Shown here: positions 50,720 through 60,584 of the stretch, one piece after another
Position numbering within the stretch: the stretch's first letter is position 1
Layout: each line of letters starts with the position of its first letter
Source: Desulfurococcus mucosus DSM 2162
GTDB lineage: Archaea; Thermoproteota; Thermoprotei_A; Sulfolobales; Desulfurococcaceae
Length of the DNA stretch: 64,000 bases
Reading direction: 5' to 3'
Assembly (NCBI RefSeq): GCF_000186365.1
Contig: NC_014961.1
Span: forward strand, 806,001 to 870,000
Translations under genes and position numbers: made by a program
The notes under the pieces: model-generated
The model's database searches: none
What the model was told of the DNA's origin: nothing
What the model saw: the letters and a program-made list of their open reading frames with translations, nothing else

Positions 50720-51616
50720 TTACTCACTGCGGAGGCTTTTCAAATCACTCTTGGTCTCTATGGTTACCAGTCTTGAGCCGGTTGTTCTAGCTATTTTCTC
50801 AGCGTTCTCCAGCTTCTCTGCTTTCTCCTCGACTCCGTCAAGCCTTGTCACAGTTATTGTATCCCTCCCCTTTGCGACAATGTCCACGGGTGTCCTAGAG
50901 AGTTTCACCACTAGATTGCTCAGCCTATTGAGGAGCCTCCATATTGTTTCCTCTATTTCATCGCTGAGCAACGGCTCCTCCCTTATATCGTCCAGTGCCG
51001 GTGCTTCTATCTTATCGCTGAAGATATCTATTTCATCGAAAACGTCTTCCCCAATGACTCTTGCCAGCTCTATCCCTTTCTGGAGGGATATCATTAGCTC
51101 CCCCTTCTCATACATATAGATCGTCTTCCTGCTTACACCCAGCATTTCAGCTAGCTCACCCCTTGTGAGGCCTATTTCCTTCCTCTTCTCGTGTAGTCTG
51201 CTTGCAGAAAGCTTTAACAGGTAGTTTCCCTTAATGTTGACCACTATCGGCTTGTTGTTTCTGAGCAGATAGTTGTTGAGTAGCTCTGGTGTAACTATGT
51301 TAACGCCGTTTCTAACGTAGACCACGTCGTCTTCCAGCTTTCTCCCACCGTTCCTCTCAGCTACTATAAGTGTGCTTGAATTATATGCTACACCGGATTT
51401 CTTTAAATCATCCATCTCCATTCCCGAGAGATCCCTGAGGTCCCCTGAGATCTTCATGAAGACCCTTGTATCCCCTTTACATGCAACGATATCGATGCTC
51501 CTGGCTACATGTGGATACGACAATAGCTCTACCCTAAATCCAGCTCTCCTCAAAGTCCTCGAAACATCTTCGGCTATGTTCCCCGCGCCGGTCTCCCAGC
51601 GCAAAACAGACCCCAA
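50720..51616 (-). CDS. Archaeal HTH regulator (COG1395 type)
   Basis: 298 residues. Residues ~10-120 look like a restriction-endonuclease-fold or related alpha/beta domain (IAEDVSRTLRRAGFRVELLS, VARSIDIVACKGDTRVFMKI). A clear XRE-type HTH lies near 140-190 (KRKEIGLTRGELAEMLGVSRKTIYMYEKGELMIS), and a C-terminal domain follows. It matches the archaeal 'putative HTH-type regulator' family. It is next in line after fibrillarin but has a 50-base gap. Confidence 0.82.
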   Translation of the reverse strand: MGSVLRWETGAGNIAEDVSRTLRRAGFRVELLSYPHVARSIDIVACKGDTRVFMKISGDLRDLSGMEMDDLKKSGVAYNSSTLIVAERNGGRKLEDDVVYVRNGVNIVTPELLNNYLLRNNKPIVVNIKGNYLLKLSASRLHEKRKEIGLTRGELAEMLGVSRKTIYMYEKGELMISLQKGIELARVIGEDVFDEIDIFSDKIEAPALDDIREEPLLSDEIEETIWRLLNRLSNLVVKLSRTPVDIVAKGRDTITVTRLDGVEEKAEKLENAEKIARTTGSRLVTIETKSDLKSLRSE

Positions 51617-51666
51617 ATGTAGTGATATGTTAAAAAGAGGATTTAATATATTCAGGCGTGTTTAAG

Positions 51667-52374
51667 CTACTGTTTCCTCCGGTATGTTGCGTATATCATT
51701 GCATGGTCTCTATCATAGGGTTCCAGGTGCACGACGTCAACTATTTCAAAGCCCCTCTGCTTAAGCGTCTCTATCTCCCTCCGATATATCTCGCTGGGCT
51801 CCTTAGTTACATCGATGCTTCTGGCCTTCACCGCTAACAACAAGTAGCCGCCGTCCTTCAGGAATAGCGAGGCGTTGTCCGCCACGATGGATGCCTGCTC
51901 GGGCTGTGCTACGTCAGCGTAGAGCCCGTCAACGGTTTCCACCACGTGCCTGTATTCATGTGGCTTCCTGGCATCGCCCAGTATCGGGTATATGTTCCTC
52001 CTCACCTCGGCAACTAGCACCAGCTCCCTCATCACTCTCGGCGCGAACTCGACACCGTAGATCCTGCCCTTTAATCCAATTATGTCTGAGATATGGCTAG
52101 CCGTGGTGCCAGAGGCTATGCCAAGGTAGAGTATCCTATGGCCCTCCCTTATCGGCTGGTCGCTGAGGCCGTTGGCTAACGCGCCTGCAAGCTTACTCCT
52201 GTACAGGTTCCACTCCCTGTACTCCACGTCTCCAACCCTGTAGAGTTTCTCGCCGTAGACCCTGCGTCCCGGAACCAGGTTCCGTGTTGCAAGCTTCAGG
52301 CTTCCGTCCTCCAGCTCCACAACGTATACGCCGTAGTATTTCTCATGTGGTTTAACGGATAATGGTTGACTCAT
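51667..52374 (-). CDS. flpA: Fibrillarin-like rRNA/tRNA 2'-O-methyltransferase
   Basis: 235 residues. [20 protein letters not shown] near residue 50, the SAM site [19 protein letters not shown] near 82, [22 protein letters not shown] and [17 protein letters not shown] are all fibrillarin signatures. It is the methylase of box C/D guide RNPs with Nop5 and L7Ae. It lies 5 bases after nop5, so the two are one operon. Confidence 0.96.
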   Translation of the reverse strand: MSQPLSVKPHEKYYGVYVVELEDGSLKLATRNLVPGRRVYGEKLYRVGDVEYREWNLYRSKLAGALANGLSDQPIREGHRILYLGIASGTTASHISDIIGLKGRIYGVEFAPRVMRELVLVAEVRRNIYPILGDARKPHEYRHVVETVDGLYADVAQPEQASIVADNASLFLKDGGYLLLAVKARSIDVTKEPSEIYRREIETLKQRGFEIVDVVHLEPYDRDHAMIYATYRRKQ

Positions 52375-52379
52375 CTAGC

Positions 52380-53600
52380 TCACCTCCCACCCTTCTTCTT
52401 AAACTTGTGCGGGGGCTTCGGTTTCTTTTCCTCCTCTTTCCTGGGCGGCGGCTTGGGGTAGAGTTTCTTTATTTCCTCAACTCTCTCCTCGAATTCTTTC
52501 ACAAGCTTATCTCCCACAAGCCTACCGCTGAAGTAGTCTACTTTAGCCGCTATAGAGAGCTTTGCTGCGAGAGCCCTCGCTATCTTCCCTCTCTGCCATC
52601 TAGGACTCTTATGTATGTGGGGATGCTGGAAGATCACTCCGTGCTTCGGCGGCTTCCCCCCGGTTCTAAGCGCCCTGAACAACGCCTTCTCCGCGCCTAG
52701 AACCTGGATCGTGCTAGCTGGCAGTTTGGCAAGCTTCTCAAGCCCCCCAGCGAGGCTTAACAGTCTCGCACCGAGCTTCGGGCCTACTAGGGCCGCTATG
52801 TTGGGGGCAACCTCCTTCATCACGGCGTCAATGTACTCGTCAAGGGTGTCGCGTAACCTGTAGAGATCCAGTATTATTCCAGCCAGCACCTTTATATAGT
52901 TCATGTCGAAGTCGCTTAAGTCGGCACCTATGCTGCTCCTAGCTGCGTCAGCGAGTTTCTCAGCCTTCTCCCTACCGTACCCTAGCTTCACCAGGTTCTC
53001 AACAGTATAGTTGGAGCGATCCCCTAGCTCATATACCAGCTTAGCGTACTCGGGGTGCTCCTTGACGAGCTCGTCTAGCTCGGGGAAGTGTATACTATAC
53101 CATTCCCTCAGCCTTGCAACATAGAGGTTTATCGTTTTATCTATGTCGTCTATGGCTCTTATAGCTTGGACGGCCAATAGATCCCTCTTCTGAGCCTCCC
53201 TTCTCAGCTTCCTCCTCGTATACTCCAGCATTATCTCGTGTAGCTTATCGAAGAACTTCTCAGGTGAGTCAACGAATCCAACCTTCACTGCGAGCTCCTG
53301 TATACTGTCCCTTGCCTTAACGAATACAGCACCACCGGGGACGACTTCAGGCGTTAACCCATGTGCCGAAGCTATCTTGGCTGTCGCAAGGGATTCAACA
53401 ACTACGTTGGCTACGCCTAGCTCTTTCAGTTTACCTAGTACCTCAGAGTGCTGTGGCGTAGACTCCCCCCGCTCTATGTTCAGCAGGTATTCCACCGTGT
53501 CGTCAACGCTCTCAGGAGACCTGGCGTAGACTAGTATAGAGCCTTCATCGTTTAAAGCGATCACTCCTATCACGCTTTCAACAATATATGCCTTACCCAT
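52380..53600 (-). CDS. nop5: Nop5 (Nop56/58-like) box C/D RNP core protein
   Basis: About 406 residues. N-terminal fibrillarin-binding domain (1-130), a coiled coil (about 140-215), then the Nop domain with IAALVGPKLGARLLSLAGGLEKLAKLPASTIQVLGAEKALFRAL near 280-330 and HPHIHKSPRWQRGKIARALAAK. The C-terminus is a Lys/Pro-rich tail (KLYPKPPPRKEEEKKPKPPHKFKKKGGR). It scaffolds fibrillarin on guide RNA bound by L7Ae. A ~160-base structured leader precedes it. ATG 53600 is preferred over GTG 53603. Confidence 0.96.
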   Translation of the reverse strand: MGKAYIVESVIGVIALNDEGSILVYARSPESVDDTVEYLLNIERGESTPQHSEVLGKLKELGVANVVVESLATAKIASAHGLTPEVVPGGAVFVKARDSIQELAVKVGFVDSPEKFFDKLHEIMLEYTRRKLRREAQKRDLLAVQAIRAIDDIDKTINLYVARLREWYSIHFPELDELVKEHPEYAKLVYELGDRSNYTVENLVKLGYGREKAEKLADAARSSIGADLSDFDMNYIKVLAGIILDLYRLRDTLDEYIDAVMKEVAPNIAALVGPKLGARLLSLAGGLEKLAKLPASTIQVLGAEKALFRALRTGGKPPKHGVIFQHPHIHKSPRWQRGKIARALAAKLSIAAKVDYFSGRLVGDKLVKEFEERVEEIKKLYPKPPPRKEEEKKPKPPHKFKKKGGR

Positions 53601-53603
53601 CAC

Positions 53604-53762
53604 CTAACACCCAATCCAACTAACTCCAGGGTCGGCCAACCCTCCCCTTGCCCCGAGGCATGGTTTAACCCATGCTGTCTCGGAGCCTGCCGTCTGCCCT
53701 CCACGGCCTCCGCCTCACCTATGGTTCACCGGCGGCTGTCGAGCCCGACGGCGCAGGCTCCC
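53604..53762 (-). ncRNA. Structured RNA with kink-turn, leader of nop5-flpA or guide RNA
   Basis: Just below a TATA box (53777-53785) the minus strand forms a long hairpin (53682-53761). GGAGCCT pairs with AGGCTCC and GCCGTC with GACGGC around a two-base bulge. At its top a canonical kink-turn is present: stem CCGCC/GGCGG, three-base bulge GGU, tandem GA opposite GA, then ACC/GGU closing an AUA loop (53710-53735). A second hairpin (GCATGG/CCATGC inside CCGAG/CTCGG, 53653-53683) follows. Kink-turns bind L7Ae, the partner of Nop5 and fibrillarin. It could be an autoregulatory leader, or a separate H/ACA-type guide RNA with ACA at 53676-53678. Confidence 0.6.
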
Positions 53763-53776
53763 ATCAATGCTCAAGG

Positions 53777-53785
53777 CTTTAAAAA
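53777..53785 (-). promoter_or_regulatory. TATA element of the nop5-flpA transcript
   Basis: Minus-strand TTTTTAAAG about 20-25 bases before the first base of the long hairpin. No second TATA is visible between it and nop5, so one transcript probably carries the structured leader plus nop5-flpA. Confidence 0.6.
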
Positions 53786-53900
53786 TGTCTCCGACACCTA
53801 TAAACTTTTCCAGTAGCATTTAAACCGGTTGGCTGCCCTGCTAGTTGTAGACGCGTGTAGGGTCAGCCGTTATTTGAGCTGGTTGCCGGCCGGTGGAACC

Positions 53901-53912
53901 ATATTTAAATAT
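53901..53912 (+). promoter_or_regulatory. TATA element of the S30e gene
   Basis: ATATTTAAATAT lies about 45 bases before the S30e ATG, with an AGGTGAT ribosome-binding site between. It diverges from the nop5 promoter. Confidence 0.6.
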
Positions 53913-53949
53913 CCCTGAAGCATTACTCTACTGCTAGGTGATTGATGAA

Positions 53950-54102
53950 ATGCCCAGCCACGGCTCGTTAACGAAGGCGGGAAAAGTCAGGAGCCAGACC
54001 CCGAAGATCCCGCCTAAGCCTAAGAAGAATAAGCCTCCCAGGGTCAGGAACAAGTGGGAGTATGTTAGAAGAGTGGAAAACCCGCCTAAGGAGGCTGCTT
54101 GA
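53950..54102 (+). CDS. rps30e: Ribosomal protein S30e
   Basis: 50 residues. It begins [20 protein letters not shown] and continues with [19 protein letters not shown], the full archaeal eS30 pattern, ending NPPKEAA. It is a small-subunit ribosomal protein. ATG 53950 has AGGTGATTG upstream and a TATA at 53901-53912. The gene is short and lies alone between nop5 (divergent) and tdh (convergent). Confidence 0.95.
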   Translation: MPSHGSLTKAGKVRSQTPKIPPKPKKNKPPRVRNKWEYVRRVENPPKEAA

Positions 54103-54179
54103 AAACCCTTAGGGTTTTCCCAAGTGGCAGCTTAAACCGGCTTCCTTCATGATTCAATAAGGTTTTGGCAACGGGAAAA

Positions 54180-55163
54180 CTACTCGAGATCCAGGTGCTT
54201 GCCAAGCTTCCTACTAAGCTTCACCAGCATATCCTTAACCATTGCTTCGAAACCCCAGTCAGGCCTCCAACCCCATTCTTCTCTCGCAACAGAGTCATCC
54301 AGTGACTTAGGCCATGAATCGGCTATGGCCTGCCTGAAGTCGGGCTCGTACTCTACTTCGAAGCTGGGTATGTATTTCCTGATCTCATTGGCCAGCTGCT
54401 CCGGCGTGAAGCTGAATGCGGCCACATTGTATCCCACCATGAGTTTAAGCCTGGATCTATCAGCCTCCATTAACTGTATCGCCGCCTTCACCGCGTCAGG
54501 CATATACATCATTGGAAGCATTGTATCCTTTCTCAGATAGCACTTGTACTTCTTGCCCTCAAGCGCATAGTAGAATATTTCAACAGCGTAATCCGTGGTG
54601 CCGCCTCCTGGAAGGGCTTCACTGCTTATTATACCGGGGTACCTGACCCCCCTCACATCGACACCGTACTTCAGGAAGTAGTATCTCCCAAGTAGCTCTC
54701 CAGCGTATTTCGTTATACCGTACATGGTAGTTGGATCCATCACAGTGTACTGTGGTGTGTTATACTTGGGTGCGCTGGGACCGAAGGCCGCTATAGAGCT
54801 AGGCCAAAACACCTTTATACCGTGCTCCCTGGCAGCCTCGAGCACATTGATTAATCCATCCATGTTGACCCTCCATGCCAGCATCGGGTTTCTCTCCCCG
54901 GCCGCTGAGAGTATGGCGGCTAAGTGATATATCGTGTCCACATTGTATCTTTCAATGACTTTTTCAAGGGAACCCTTATCCAGGACGTCTACTTGCTCGA
55001 CCGGTCCATCCAGTAACTCAGGTGCCTCGGGTTTCCTCGAGTGGTAGCCTGCTACAACATTGTACTTGCCATACCTATCTCTGAGGGCTGGCACAAGAGC
55101 CGAACCTATCTGGCCTGTCGACCCCAATACGAGTACCCGGGGCATGCCTCCATCACTCTCCAT
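54180..55163 (-). CDS. tdh: L-threonine 3-dehydrogenase, SDR (GalE-like) type
   Basis: 327 residues. NAD site VLVLGSTGQIGSALVPAL near residue 10, DTIYHLAAILSAAGERNP near 75, the catalytic Tyr-Lys in MYGITKYAGELL near 147, VRGVRYPGIIS and a DPTTMYGITK context are typical of the short-chain TDH family, not of zinc-type TDH. It oxidises threonine to 2-amino-3-ketobutyrate. It is 2 bases after kbl, giving the two-step threonine-to-glycine pathway in one operon. Confidence 0.9.
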   Translation of the reverse strand: MESDGGMPRVLVLGSTGQIGSALVPALRDRYGKYNVVAGYHSRKPEAPELLDGPVEQVDVLDKGSLEKVIERYNVDTIYHLAAILSAAGERNPMLAWRVNMDGLINVLEAAREHGIKVFWPSSIAAFGPSAPKYNTPQYTVMDPTTMYGITKYAGELLGRYYFLKYGVDVRGVRYPGIISSEALPGGGTTDYAVEIFYYALEGKKYKCYLRKDTMLPMMYMPDAVKAAIQLMEADRSRLKLMVGYNVAAFSFTPEQLANEIRKYIPSFEVEYEPDFRQAIADSWPKSLDDSVAREEWGWRPDWGFEAMVKDMLVKLSRKLGKHLDLE

Positions 55164-55165
55164 GC

Positions 55166-56356
55166 TTACACTATGCCCAGTCTCCTGCCATGCTTCTCAT
55201 ATGCTGCGAGAGCCTTGTCGAGGTCATCCCTCGTGTGGCCAGCGTTGACCTGGTTTCTTATCCTCTCCGTACCCCTAGCCACCATCGGGTACACTATTGG
55301 CACAACGAAGACTCCCTCATCGAAGAGAGACCTCGCAAGCTCACGCGTCTTCTTGGTGTCACCAATGATGACCGGTACTATTGGTGTCTGACTCTTCCCG
55401 GTGTTGAAGCCTATGCCCTCAAGCCCCTTCTTGAAGTACTCCCTGTTCTCCCACAGCCTCCTTATCCTCTCCCGTCCCTCATCACTCATAACGATCTCCA
55501 AGGCCTTCAAGTTGGCTGCTGCCACTGCCGGTGGGAAACCAGTGCTGAGCAACCATGATCTAGCCCTGTTCCTAATGTACTCTATAACCTCGTGGTCTGA
55601 GCCTATCATTCCCCCTGAGGAACCCAGGGCCTTAGAGAACGTGCCCACGTGGAAGTCTACTTCCTCCTCCACCCCTAGGTGTGCTGGGCTCCCACGTCCC
55701 TCGCCGAGCACTCCTTCACCATGCGCGTCGTCAACGTAAAGCATTGCATTGTACTCCCTAGCCAGCTTAGCTATCTCCCTCAACGGCGCTATGTCTCCAT
55801 CCATTGAGAACACTCCATCGGTAACTATGAGTATCTTCTTGTATTTCCCGTGAACCTGCCTGAGTTTATCCTCTAAATCGGATGGGTCACAGTGCTTGTA
55901 TATTACTTTCTCGGCTCTTGAAAGCCTTATTCCATCGATAATGCTTCCATGGTTCAACTCATCCGACAATATGACGTCTCCCTGCTCCACTATTGCTGGA
56001 ATAGTTCCGGCGTTAACTGCGAAACCCGTGGGGAAAACCAGTGCTGCCTCAGTTCTCTTGAACTCCGCTATCTTCCTGTGCAGTGCATCCAGTATTTCAT
56101 GGTACCCGGCTATAGCCCAGACCGCTCCAGGCCCCCAGCCGTACTTCTCCATTGCTTCGACAGCCGCCTGCTTAAGCCTGGGGTCGTTGGCCAGGTTGAG
56201 ATAATTGTTCGACGCCAGCACCACTACTTCTCGTCCATCCACTACTGCACGCGGCCCAGCTGGACTCATTAATCTCTTTATCTCCCATATCTCTCCTCTT
56301 TCAATCAGCTCCTTGAGCTTTAACCCATAGTACTCCTTTACCCAGGGCCTCACCAT
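55166..56356 (-). CDS. kbl: 2-amino-3-ketobutyrate CoA ligase (glycine C-acetyltransferase)
   Basis: About 396 residues of the alpha-oxoamine synthase family. NNYLNLANDPRLKQAAVEA near residue 47, DELNHGSIIDGIRLS near 130, VDDAHGEGVLGEGRG near 205 and the PLP lysine in GTFSKALGSSGG near 240. It splits 2-amino-3-ketobutyrate with CoA into glycine and acetyl-CoA. ATG 56356 has GGTGG upstream and a TATA at 56396-56408 gives a short leader; a longer frame would begin at the TATA itself. Confidence 0.94.
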   Translation of the reverse strand: MVRPWVKEYYGLKLKELIERGEIWEIKRLMSPAGPRAVVDGREVVVLASNNYLNLANDPRLKQAAVEAMEKYGWGPGAVWAIAGYHEILDALHRKIAEFKRTEAALVFPTGFAVNAGTIPAIVEQGDVILSDELNHGSIIDGIRLSRAEKVIYKHCDPSDLEDKLRQVHGKYKKILIVTDGVFSMDGDIAPLREIAKLAREYNAMLYVDDAHGEGVLGEGRGSPAHLGVEEEVDFHVGTFSKALGSSGGMIGSDHEVIEYIRNRARSWLLSTGFPPAVAAANLKALEIVMSDEGRERIRRLWENREYFKKGLEGIGFNTGKSQTPIVPVIIGDTKKTRELARSLFDEGVFVVPIVYPMVARGTERIRNQVNAGHTRDDLDKALAAYEKHGRRLGIV

Positions 56357-56395
56357 ACGTATACCACCATAGACATATTTATGGTATCTACGCAT

Positions 56396-56408
56396 AATTA
56401 TTTATATC
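56396..56408 (-). promoter_or_regulatory. TATA element of kbl-tdh
   Basis: Minus-strand GATATAAATAATTA, about 45 bases before the chosen kbl ATG. Predicted start near 56375. It argues against any kbl start above 56380. Confidence 0.6.
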
Positions 56409-56484
56409 TTCGCATCCCCAGCGAGCAAGCTTAGCTCTCACCTATATTAGGCGAGCACACTATATTCCCTCACACGGTGGTTTC

Positions 56485-57840
56485 ATGGAGCTATACTACG
56501 GGTACAGCGGTAATGTAGCAGTAGCATTGAAGAGCATTGGCGCCGAGCCAGGAGATAGATTGAGAGTGGTCTTAAAGGATGGATCAGTGTTTGAAGGAAT
56601 ACTCATGCCCCGTCAAGCACTCTACTCAAGTAGACCCATATTGGTCCTCAAACTGGACAACGGCTACAACATAGGGTTGAACATCGGCGAGATCGGTGAG
56701 GTAAGGCTCTTATCGAAGAAACACGACCACAAGCACCCGGTGGGCATCGGAGTGAAGGAGGTTAGCGGACTACCCAGGGTAACCCTCCTGGGTACAGGAG
56801 GCACAATAGCGTCGAAGGTGGACTACGAGACAGGGGGTGTGACACCGGTTCTCACACCGGGTGAAATACTTGAATGGGTGCCTGAACTAGCAGACATAGC
56901 CGTCTTCAACGCCAGGGAGGTTATGAGCGTCTTCAGCGAGGATATAGAGCCATCCCACTGGACCCTTATCTCACGGGAAGTCTACAAGGAGATCCTCAGC
57001 GGTGTCGACGGGGTTGTGATAGCCCATGGAACAGACATGATGTCCTACTCCGCGTCGGCACTAGCGTTCTCGATAACCGGTAAACCAGTCCCCGTGGTTT
57101 TCGTGGGGTCCCAGAGAAGTAGTGACAGGCCTAGCAGTGACTCCGCGTTCAACCTGCGTGCCGCCTTCATAACTGCATCAAAAGCCCCGTTCGCCGAATC
57201 CGTTATCGTGATGCACGGTGAGACCTCGGACACATATGCACTGGCCCATAGAGGGGTGAAAGCTAGGAAAATGCACACCAGCAGGAGGGACGCCTTCCAG
57301 TCGATTAACGATAAGCCGCTAGCCAGGATCAACCCTGACACAGGTGAGATAAGGATCATTGGAAGGATCATTGAGCACCGCGACAAGGGTAGAGAAGCCG
57401 TGTTAAGGGATAGATTCGACGATAAAGTGGCACTGGTTAAAGTCTACCCAGGCCTACAGGGAGAAGTACTAGAGACACTGATAGACAAGGGTTTCCACGG
57501 GATAGTCCTAGAGGGAAGCGGTTTAGGACACATGCCGAACAAGCTTGTACCCACTATAGCCAGAGCCGTTGACAACGGTATACCCGTCGTGATGACTAGT
57601 CAATGCCTCTTCGGCCGTGTAAACCTCCACGTGTACAGCACTGGTAGAAGGCTCCTGGAGGCTGGAGTCATACCAGGCCTAGACATACTTCCAGAGACAG
57701 CCTATGTGAAGCTCTCCTGGATCCTCGGCAGCATCTCAAGGGACCCCGAGGAGGTTAGAAAAGTATTCCTCACGAACATCGCAGGCGAGTTCAATGAGAG
57801 ACACACACTCGACCTCTACCCGAGGTGGAACCATGGCTGA
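56485..57840 (+). CDS. gatD: Glu-tRNA(Gln) amidotransferase subunit D
   Basis: 451 residues. N-terminal beta-barrel ([18 protein letters not shown], residues 1-75), then the L-asparaginase-like domain with [19 protein letters not shown] near 105, [18 protein letters not shown] near 180 and [15 protein letters not shown] near 208. It releases ammonia from an amide donor for GatE. The stop overlaps the gatE start by 8 bases. Archaeal GatDE makes Gln-tRNA from Glu-tRNA. Confidence 0.96.
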   Translation: MELYYGYSGNVAVALKSIGAEPGDRLRVVLKDGSVFEGILMPRQALYSSRPILVLKLDNGYNIGLNIGEIGEVRLLSKKHDHKHPVGIGVKEVSGLPRVTLLGTGGTIASKVDYETGGVTPVLTPGEILEWVPELADIAVFNAREVMSVFSEDIEPSHWTLISREVYKEILSGVDGVVIAHGTDMMSYSASALAFSITGKPVPVVFVGSQRSSDRPSSDSAFNLRAAFITASKAPFAESVIVMHGETSDTYALAHRGVKARKMHTSRRDAFQSINDKPLARINPDTGEIRIIGRIIEHRDKGREAVLRDRFDDKVALVKVYPGLQGEVLETLIDKGFHGIVLEGSGLGHMPNKLVPTIARAVDNGIPVVMTSQCLFGRVNLHVYSTGRRLLEAGVIPGLDILPETAYVKLSWILGSISRDPEEVRKVFLTNIAGEFNERHTLDLYPRWNHG

Positions 57841-59749
57841 AATCAACTACAGGGAGATAGGGCTGAAAGTAGGCTTAGAGATACACGTCCAGTTGGATAC
57901 CGCTAGGAAACTATTCTGTAAATGCCCCACAACCCTTAGCGATGCTCAAGGAGTCCCCGAGTTCACACGCTACCTCAGGCCGGCGAAGAGTGAAACCGGG
58001 GAGGTCGACGCAGCCGCATTATTAGAGTGGAGGAAGAGTAAGAGATACGAGTACGAGGCTCCACAGGAGTCCAGCTGCCTTGTTGAAGCAGATGAAGAAC
58101 CTCCCCACGAGATAAGTGAGGAGGCATTGCTGACAGCACTTGCTGTTGCACGTGCAATGAACATGAGAATCATAGATGAAATCCACGTCATGAGGAAGAT
58201 AGTCATAGATGGAAGCAACGTCAGTGGCTTCCAGCGTACAGCACTGGTAGCCGTAAACGGCTTCATACTGGATGAAGACGGGAAAATAGGTATCCAGACA
58301 CTCTGCCTCGAGGAGGATGCAGCGAGAAAGATAAGTGAGTCGGAGGATGCAACGAGATACAGGATTGATAGACTAGGTATACCGCTGATAGAGGTGGCAA
58401 CAGCCCCAGATATATATGACCCTGAACAGGCCATGCGGGTGGCATTAAAGATAGGGCAATTAATCAGGTTAACTGGTAGAGCAAAACACGGATTAGGCAC
58501 GATTAGACAGGATTTAAACATCAGTATCAGGGGCGGGGCCAAAGTAGAGGTCAAAGGGGTGCAACACCTCTACCTCATCCCGAAGGTCGTGGAGAATGAA
58601 GCGTTGAGACAGTTAAGGCTACTGGGGTTACGGGACGAACTAGTTAAGCGGGGTGTTAGGCCAGAGGACATAGTGTTCAATATAGTGGATGTCACAGAGG
58701 TATTCAAGAATACGGCGTCGAAGATCATTAGGAGGGTTCTCTCAACGCCTGGAGGCGGCGTCTACGCTGTAGTACTGCCGGGATTCAAGGGGCTCCTCGG
58801 CATGGAGCTCCAGCCTGGCAGAAGGTTTGGGACAGAGCTAGCGGACTATGCAAGGGTATGGGGAGGTGTTGGAGGCATCTTCCACACTGATGAGCTGCCT
58901 AACTACGGGATAACCGAGGAGGAAGTACGTGCACTGTATGGGAAAACACATGCTTCACCTGACAGGGACGCCATAGTCATAGTAGCCGACGCCTCGGAGA
59001 AGGCTGTTGAAGCATTGAAAGCTGTCGTCGAAAGGGCTAGGATGGCGCTCACAGGGGTCCCCGAGGAGACCCGTGCAGCGAACCCTGACGGCACAACAAG
59101 GTACATGCGTCCGAGACCGGGCTCGGCGAGAATGTATCCTGAGACAGATATACCACCCATATATGTCACACCGGAACTAGTGAGCAAGGCAGGGGAACTA
59201 GTGCCAGAGCCCCCCGAGAGGAAACTCGAGAGATTTGTTAGGGAGCATGGTCTAAGCGTGGAGCTCGCAAAGGCTATTCTAGGGGATTTAAGACTGGATC
59301 TATACGAGAAGCTTGTGAAGAAGTATAGTGGAAGAATCCCCGCATCCGTGATAGCGTCAACACTAGTCAATGTGATACCATCACTGAGGCGTGATGGAGT
59401 ACCAGTTGAAAACATAGATGACGACTCAATAGAGGGCGTCCTAGACATGGTGGCCAGGGGTGCGGTAGCCAAGGAGGCCATACCAGAAATCCTGGCTGGA
59501 GTCGCCAGGAATCCAGGAAAGCTGGTCGAGGACATTGTACGAGAGCTGGGCTTAAGCACCGTGTCCCTTGAAGAGCTGGACAAGCTTATAGATGAAGCAA
59601 TCGCGAGGAACAGGGAAAAGATAGAGGCGAGAAGGGAGAAAGCCTTCCAAATAATTATGAGCGAGGTCATGAAGACTGCCAGAGGAAAAGTGGATGGTGG
59701 ACTCGTGGCTGAAAGAGTGAAAGAGAAATTAAAGGGTTTAACCGTGTAA
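57833..59749 (+). CDS. gatE: Glu-tRNA(Gln) amidotransferase subunit E
   Basis: About 638 residues. GatB-like kinase/amidase region ([38 protein letters not shown]), an AspRS-like insertion (about 270-400), then the helical tail ending in a YqeY-like part ([19 protein letters not shown]). ATG 57833 starts [10 protein letters not shown], the usual N-terminus. It phosphorylates and amidates Glu-tRNA(Gln). A possible C/D-type RNA follows its stop. Confidence 0.96.
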   Translation: MAEINYREIGLKVGLEIHVQLDTARKLFCKCPTTLSDAQGVPEFTRYLRPAKSETGEVDAAALLEWRKSKRYEYEAPQESSCLVEADEEPPHEISEEALLTALAVARAMNMRIIDEIHVMRKIVIDGSNVSGFQRTALVAVNGFILDEDGKIGIQTLCLEEDAARKISESEDATRYRIDRLGIPLIEVATAPDIYDPEQAMRVALKIGQLIRLTGRAKHGLGTIRQDLNISIRGGAKVEVKGVQHLYLIPKVVENEALRQLRLLGLRDELVKRGVRPEDIVFNIVDVTEVFKNTASKIIRRVLSTPGGGVYAVVLPGFKGLLGMELQPGRRFGTELADYARVWGGVGGIFHTDELPNYGITEEEVRALYGKTHASPDRDAIVIVADASEKAVEALKAVVERARMALTGVPEETRAANPDGTTRYMRPRPGSARMYPETDIPPIYVTPELVSKAGELVPEPPERKLERFVREHGLSVELAKAILGDLRLDLYEKLVKKYSGRIPASVIASTLVNVIPSLRRDGVPVENIDDDSIEGVLDMVARGAVAKEAIPEILAGVARNPGKLVEDIVRELGLSTVSLEELDKLIDEAIARNREKIEARREKAFQIIMSEVMKTARGKVDGGLVAERVKEKLKGLTV

Positions 59750-59754
59750 TACTA

Positions 59755-59814
59755 CACGGCGATGACGAGTACTCCCGTCAATGAATGATGATTAGAAGGC
59801 ATTTGGCTGAGCAA
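59755..59814 (+). ncRNA. Possible box C/D guide sRNA
   Basis: Order of boxes: GCGATGA (C-like, 59759-59765), 13-base guide, a degenerate D' area, ATGATGA (exact C', 59785-59791), 15-base guide TTAGAAGGCATTTGG and exact D box CTGA (59807-59810). Size (~55) is right. The imperfect C box and missing clear D' make it uncertain. Confidence 0.3.
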
Positions 59815-60226
59815 CCACTGTTTCCCTTCGCCCTGGATATTCACCCTCATCTCCTTCATGTTTACTCATATCCAGGGGCTTCCATCACCGCATAGTACGG
59901 GCGCCCCAAGCCCTTGAAACCCATCCAGCAACCATACAAAATAGAGGCAACCCGTAAACCAAGCTGCATGGAGAAAGATGACCCTTCACCAGTGCCACCG
60001 CTGGAAAGCTTAAATGTTGCGTGAGGAAATACCTATGGTAGTAGGCATGGATGATGTGAATCCCCGGTGCGAGCATCAGGCAATGAGCTCTATACGAGCG
60101 TGCTGACACCTATCTCCCGTAGACCTCTGCTTTATAGCCAGATGCCACTTATAGATATACTCTGGGACCTGGAAGATGAGGATCCTTGGCCGCACGGATA
60201 CCCTGAGCAAGGGTAGGTGATGAGAA
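59815..60226. other. Intergenic region without a clear gene
   Basis: About 410 bases. A TATA-like GCTTAAATG near 60008-60016 precedes GGATGATGTG and, 50 bases on, CTGA (about 60101-60104), a second weak C/D-like candidate. Otherwise no frame or structure stands out. Confidence 0.4.
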
Positions 60227-60577
60227 ATGGTAGCCTCCGAAGTAGTTGAGGAAGCAATAGTTGAACTCCTCAGCCGCAACGGCTACAGGGTCTCGGTGAA
60301 AGACGTTGAGGAGAGAACCCTTAAGGGAGGTATATCCCGTGCTAGACTCATACACGGGGTGAAGAATAGTAGCGTGTTCATGGCTAGGATAAGCGGGGGA
60401 ATCATTAAGCTGACACTCGTGATAAAACACCAGCTCGACGATGAGAGAGCATCTAGCTTGGAGGAGAAAGGGTGGCGGGTCGATGTAGCGGAGGATGAAA
60501 CCATAGTTACGCTTAAAGTGGAAAACGCCATGGATGCGTCCTCACTAGGCGAGCTTATCCAAGAAGCCATCGCCTAA
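60227..60577 (+). CDS. Small alpha/beta protein, unknown
   Basis: 116 residues. It begins VASEVVEEAIVELLSRNGYRV and has a middle segment VKNSSVFMARISGGIIKLTLVIKHQ and a final helix. I do not recognise it. It lies 7 bases before the following HTH gene, and the pair may be an operon. Confidence 0.65.
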   Translation: MVASEVVEEAIVELLSRNGYRVSVKDVEERTLKGGISRARLIHGVKNSSVFMARISGGIIKLTLVIKHQLDDERASSLEEKGWRVDVAEDETIVTLKVENAMDASSLGELIQEAIA

Positions 60578-60584
60578 GCAATTC

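Noticed and set aside
53826-53880. Hairpin GGCTG-CCCT / AGGG-T-CAGCC between nop5 and S30e
   Set aside because: The stem has a bulge and a long loop, and it is not aligned with a promoter, unlike the kink-turn RNA next to it.
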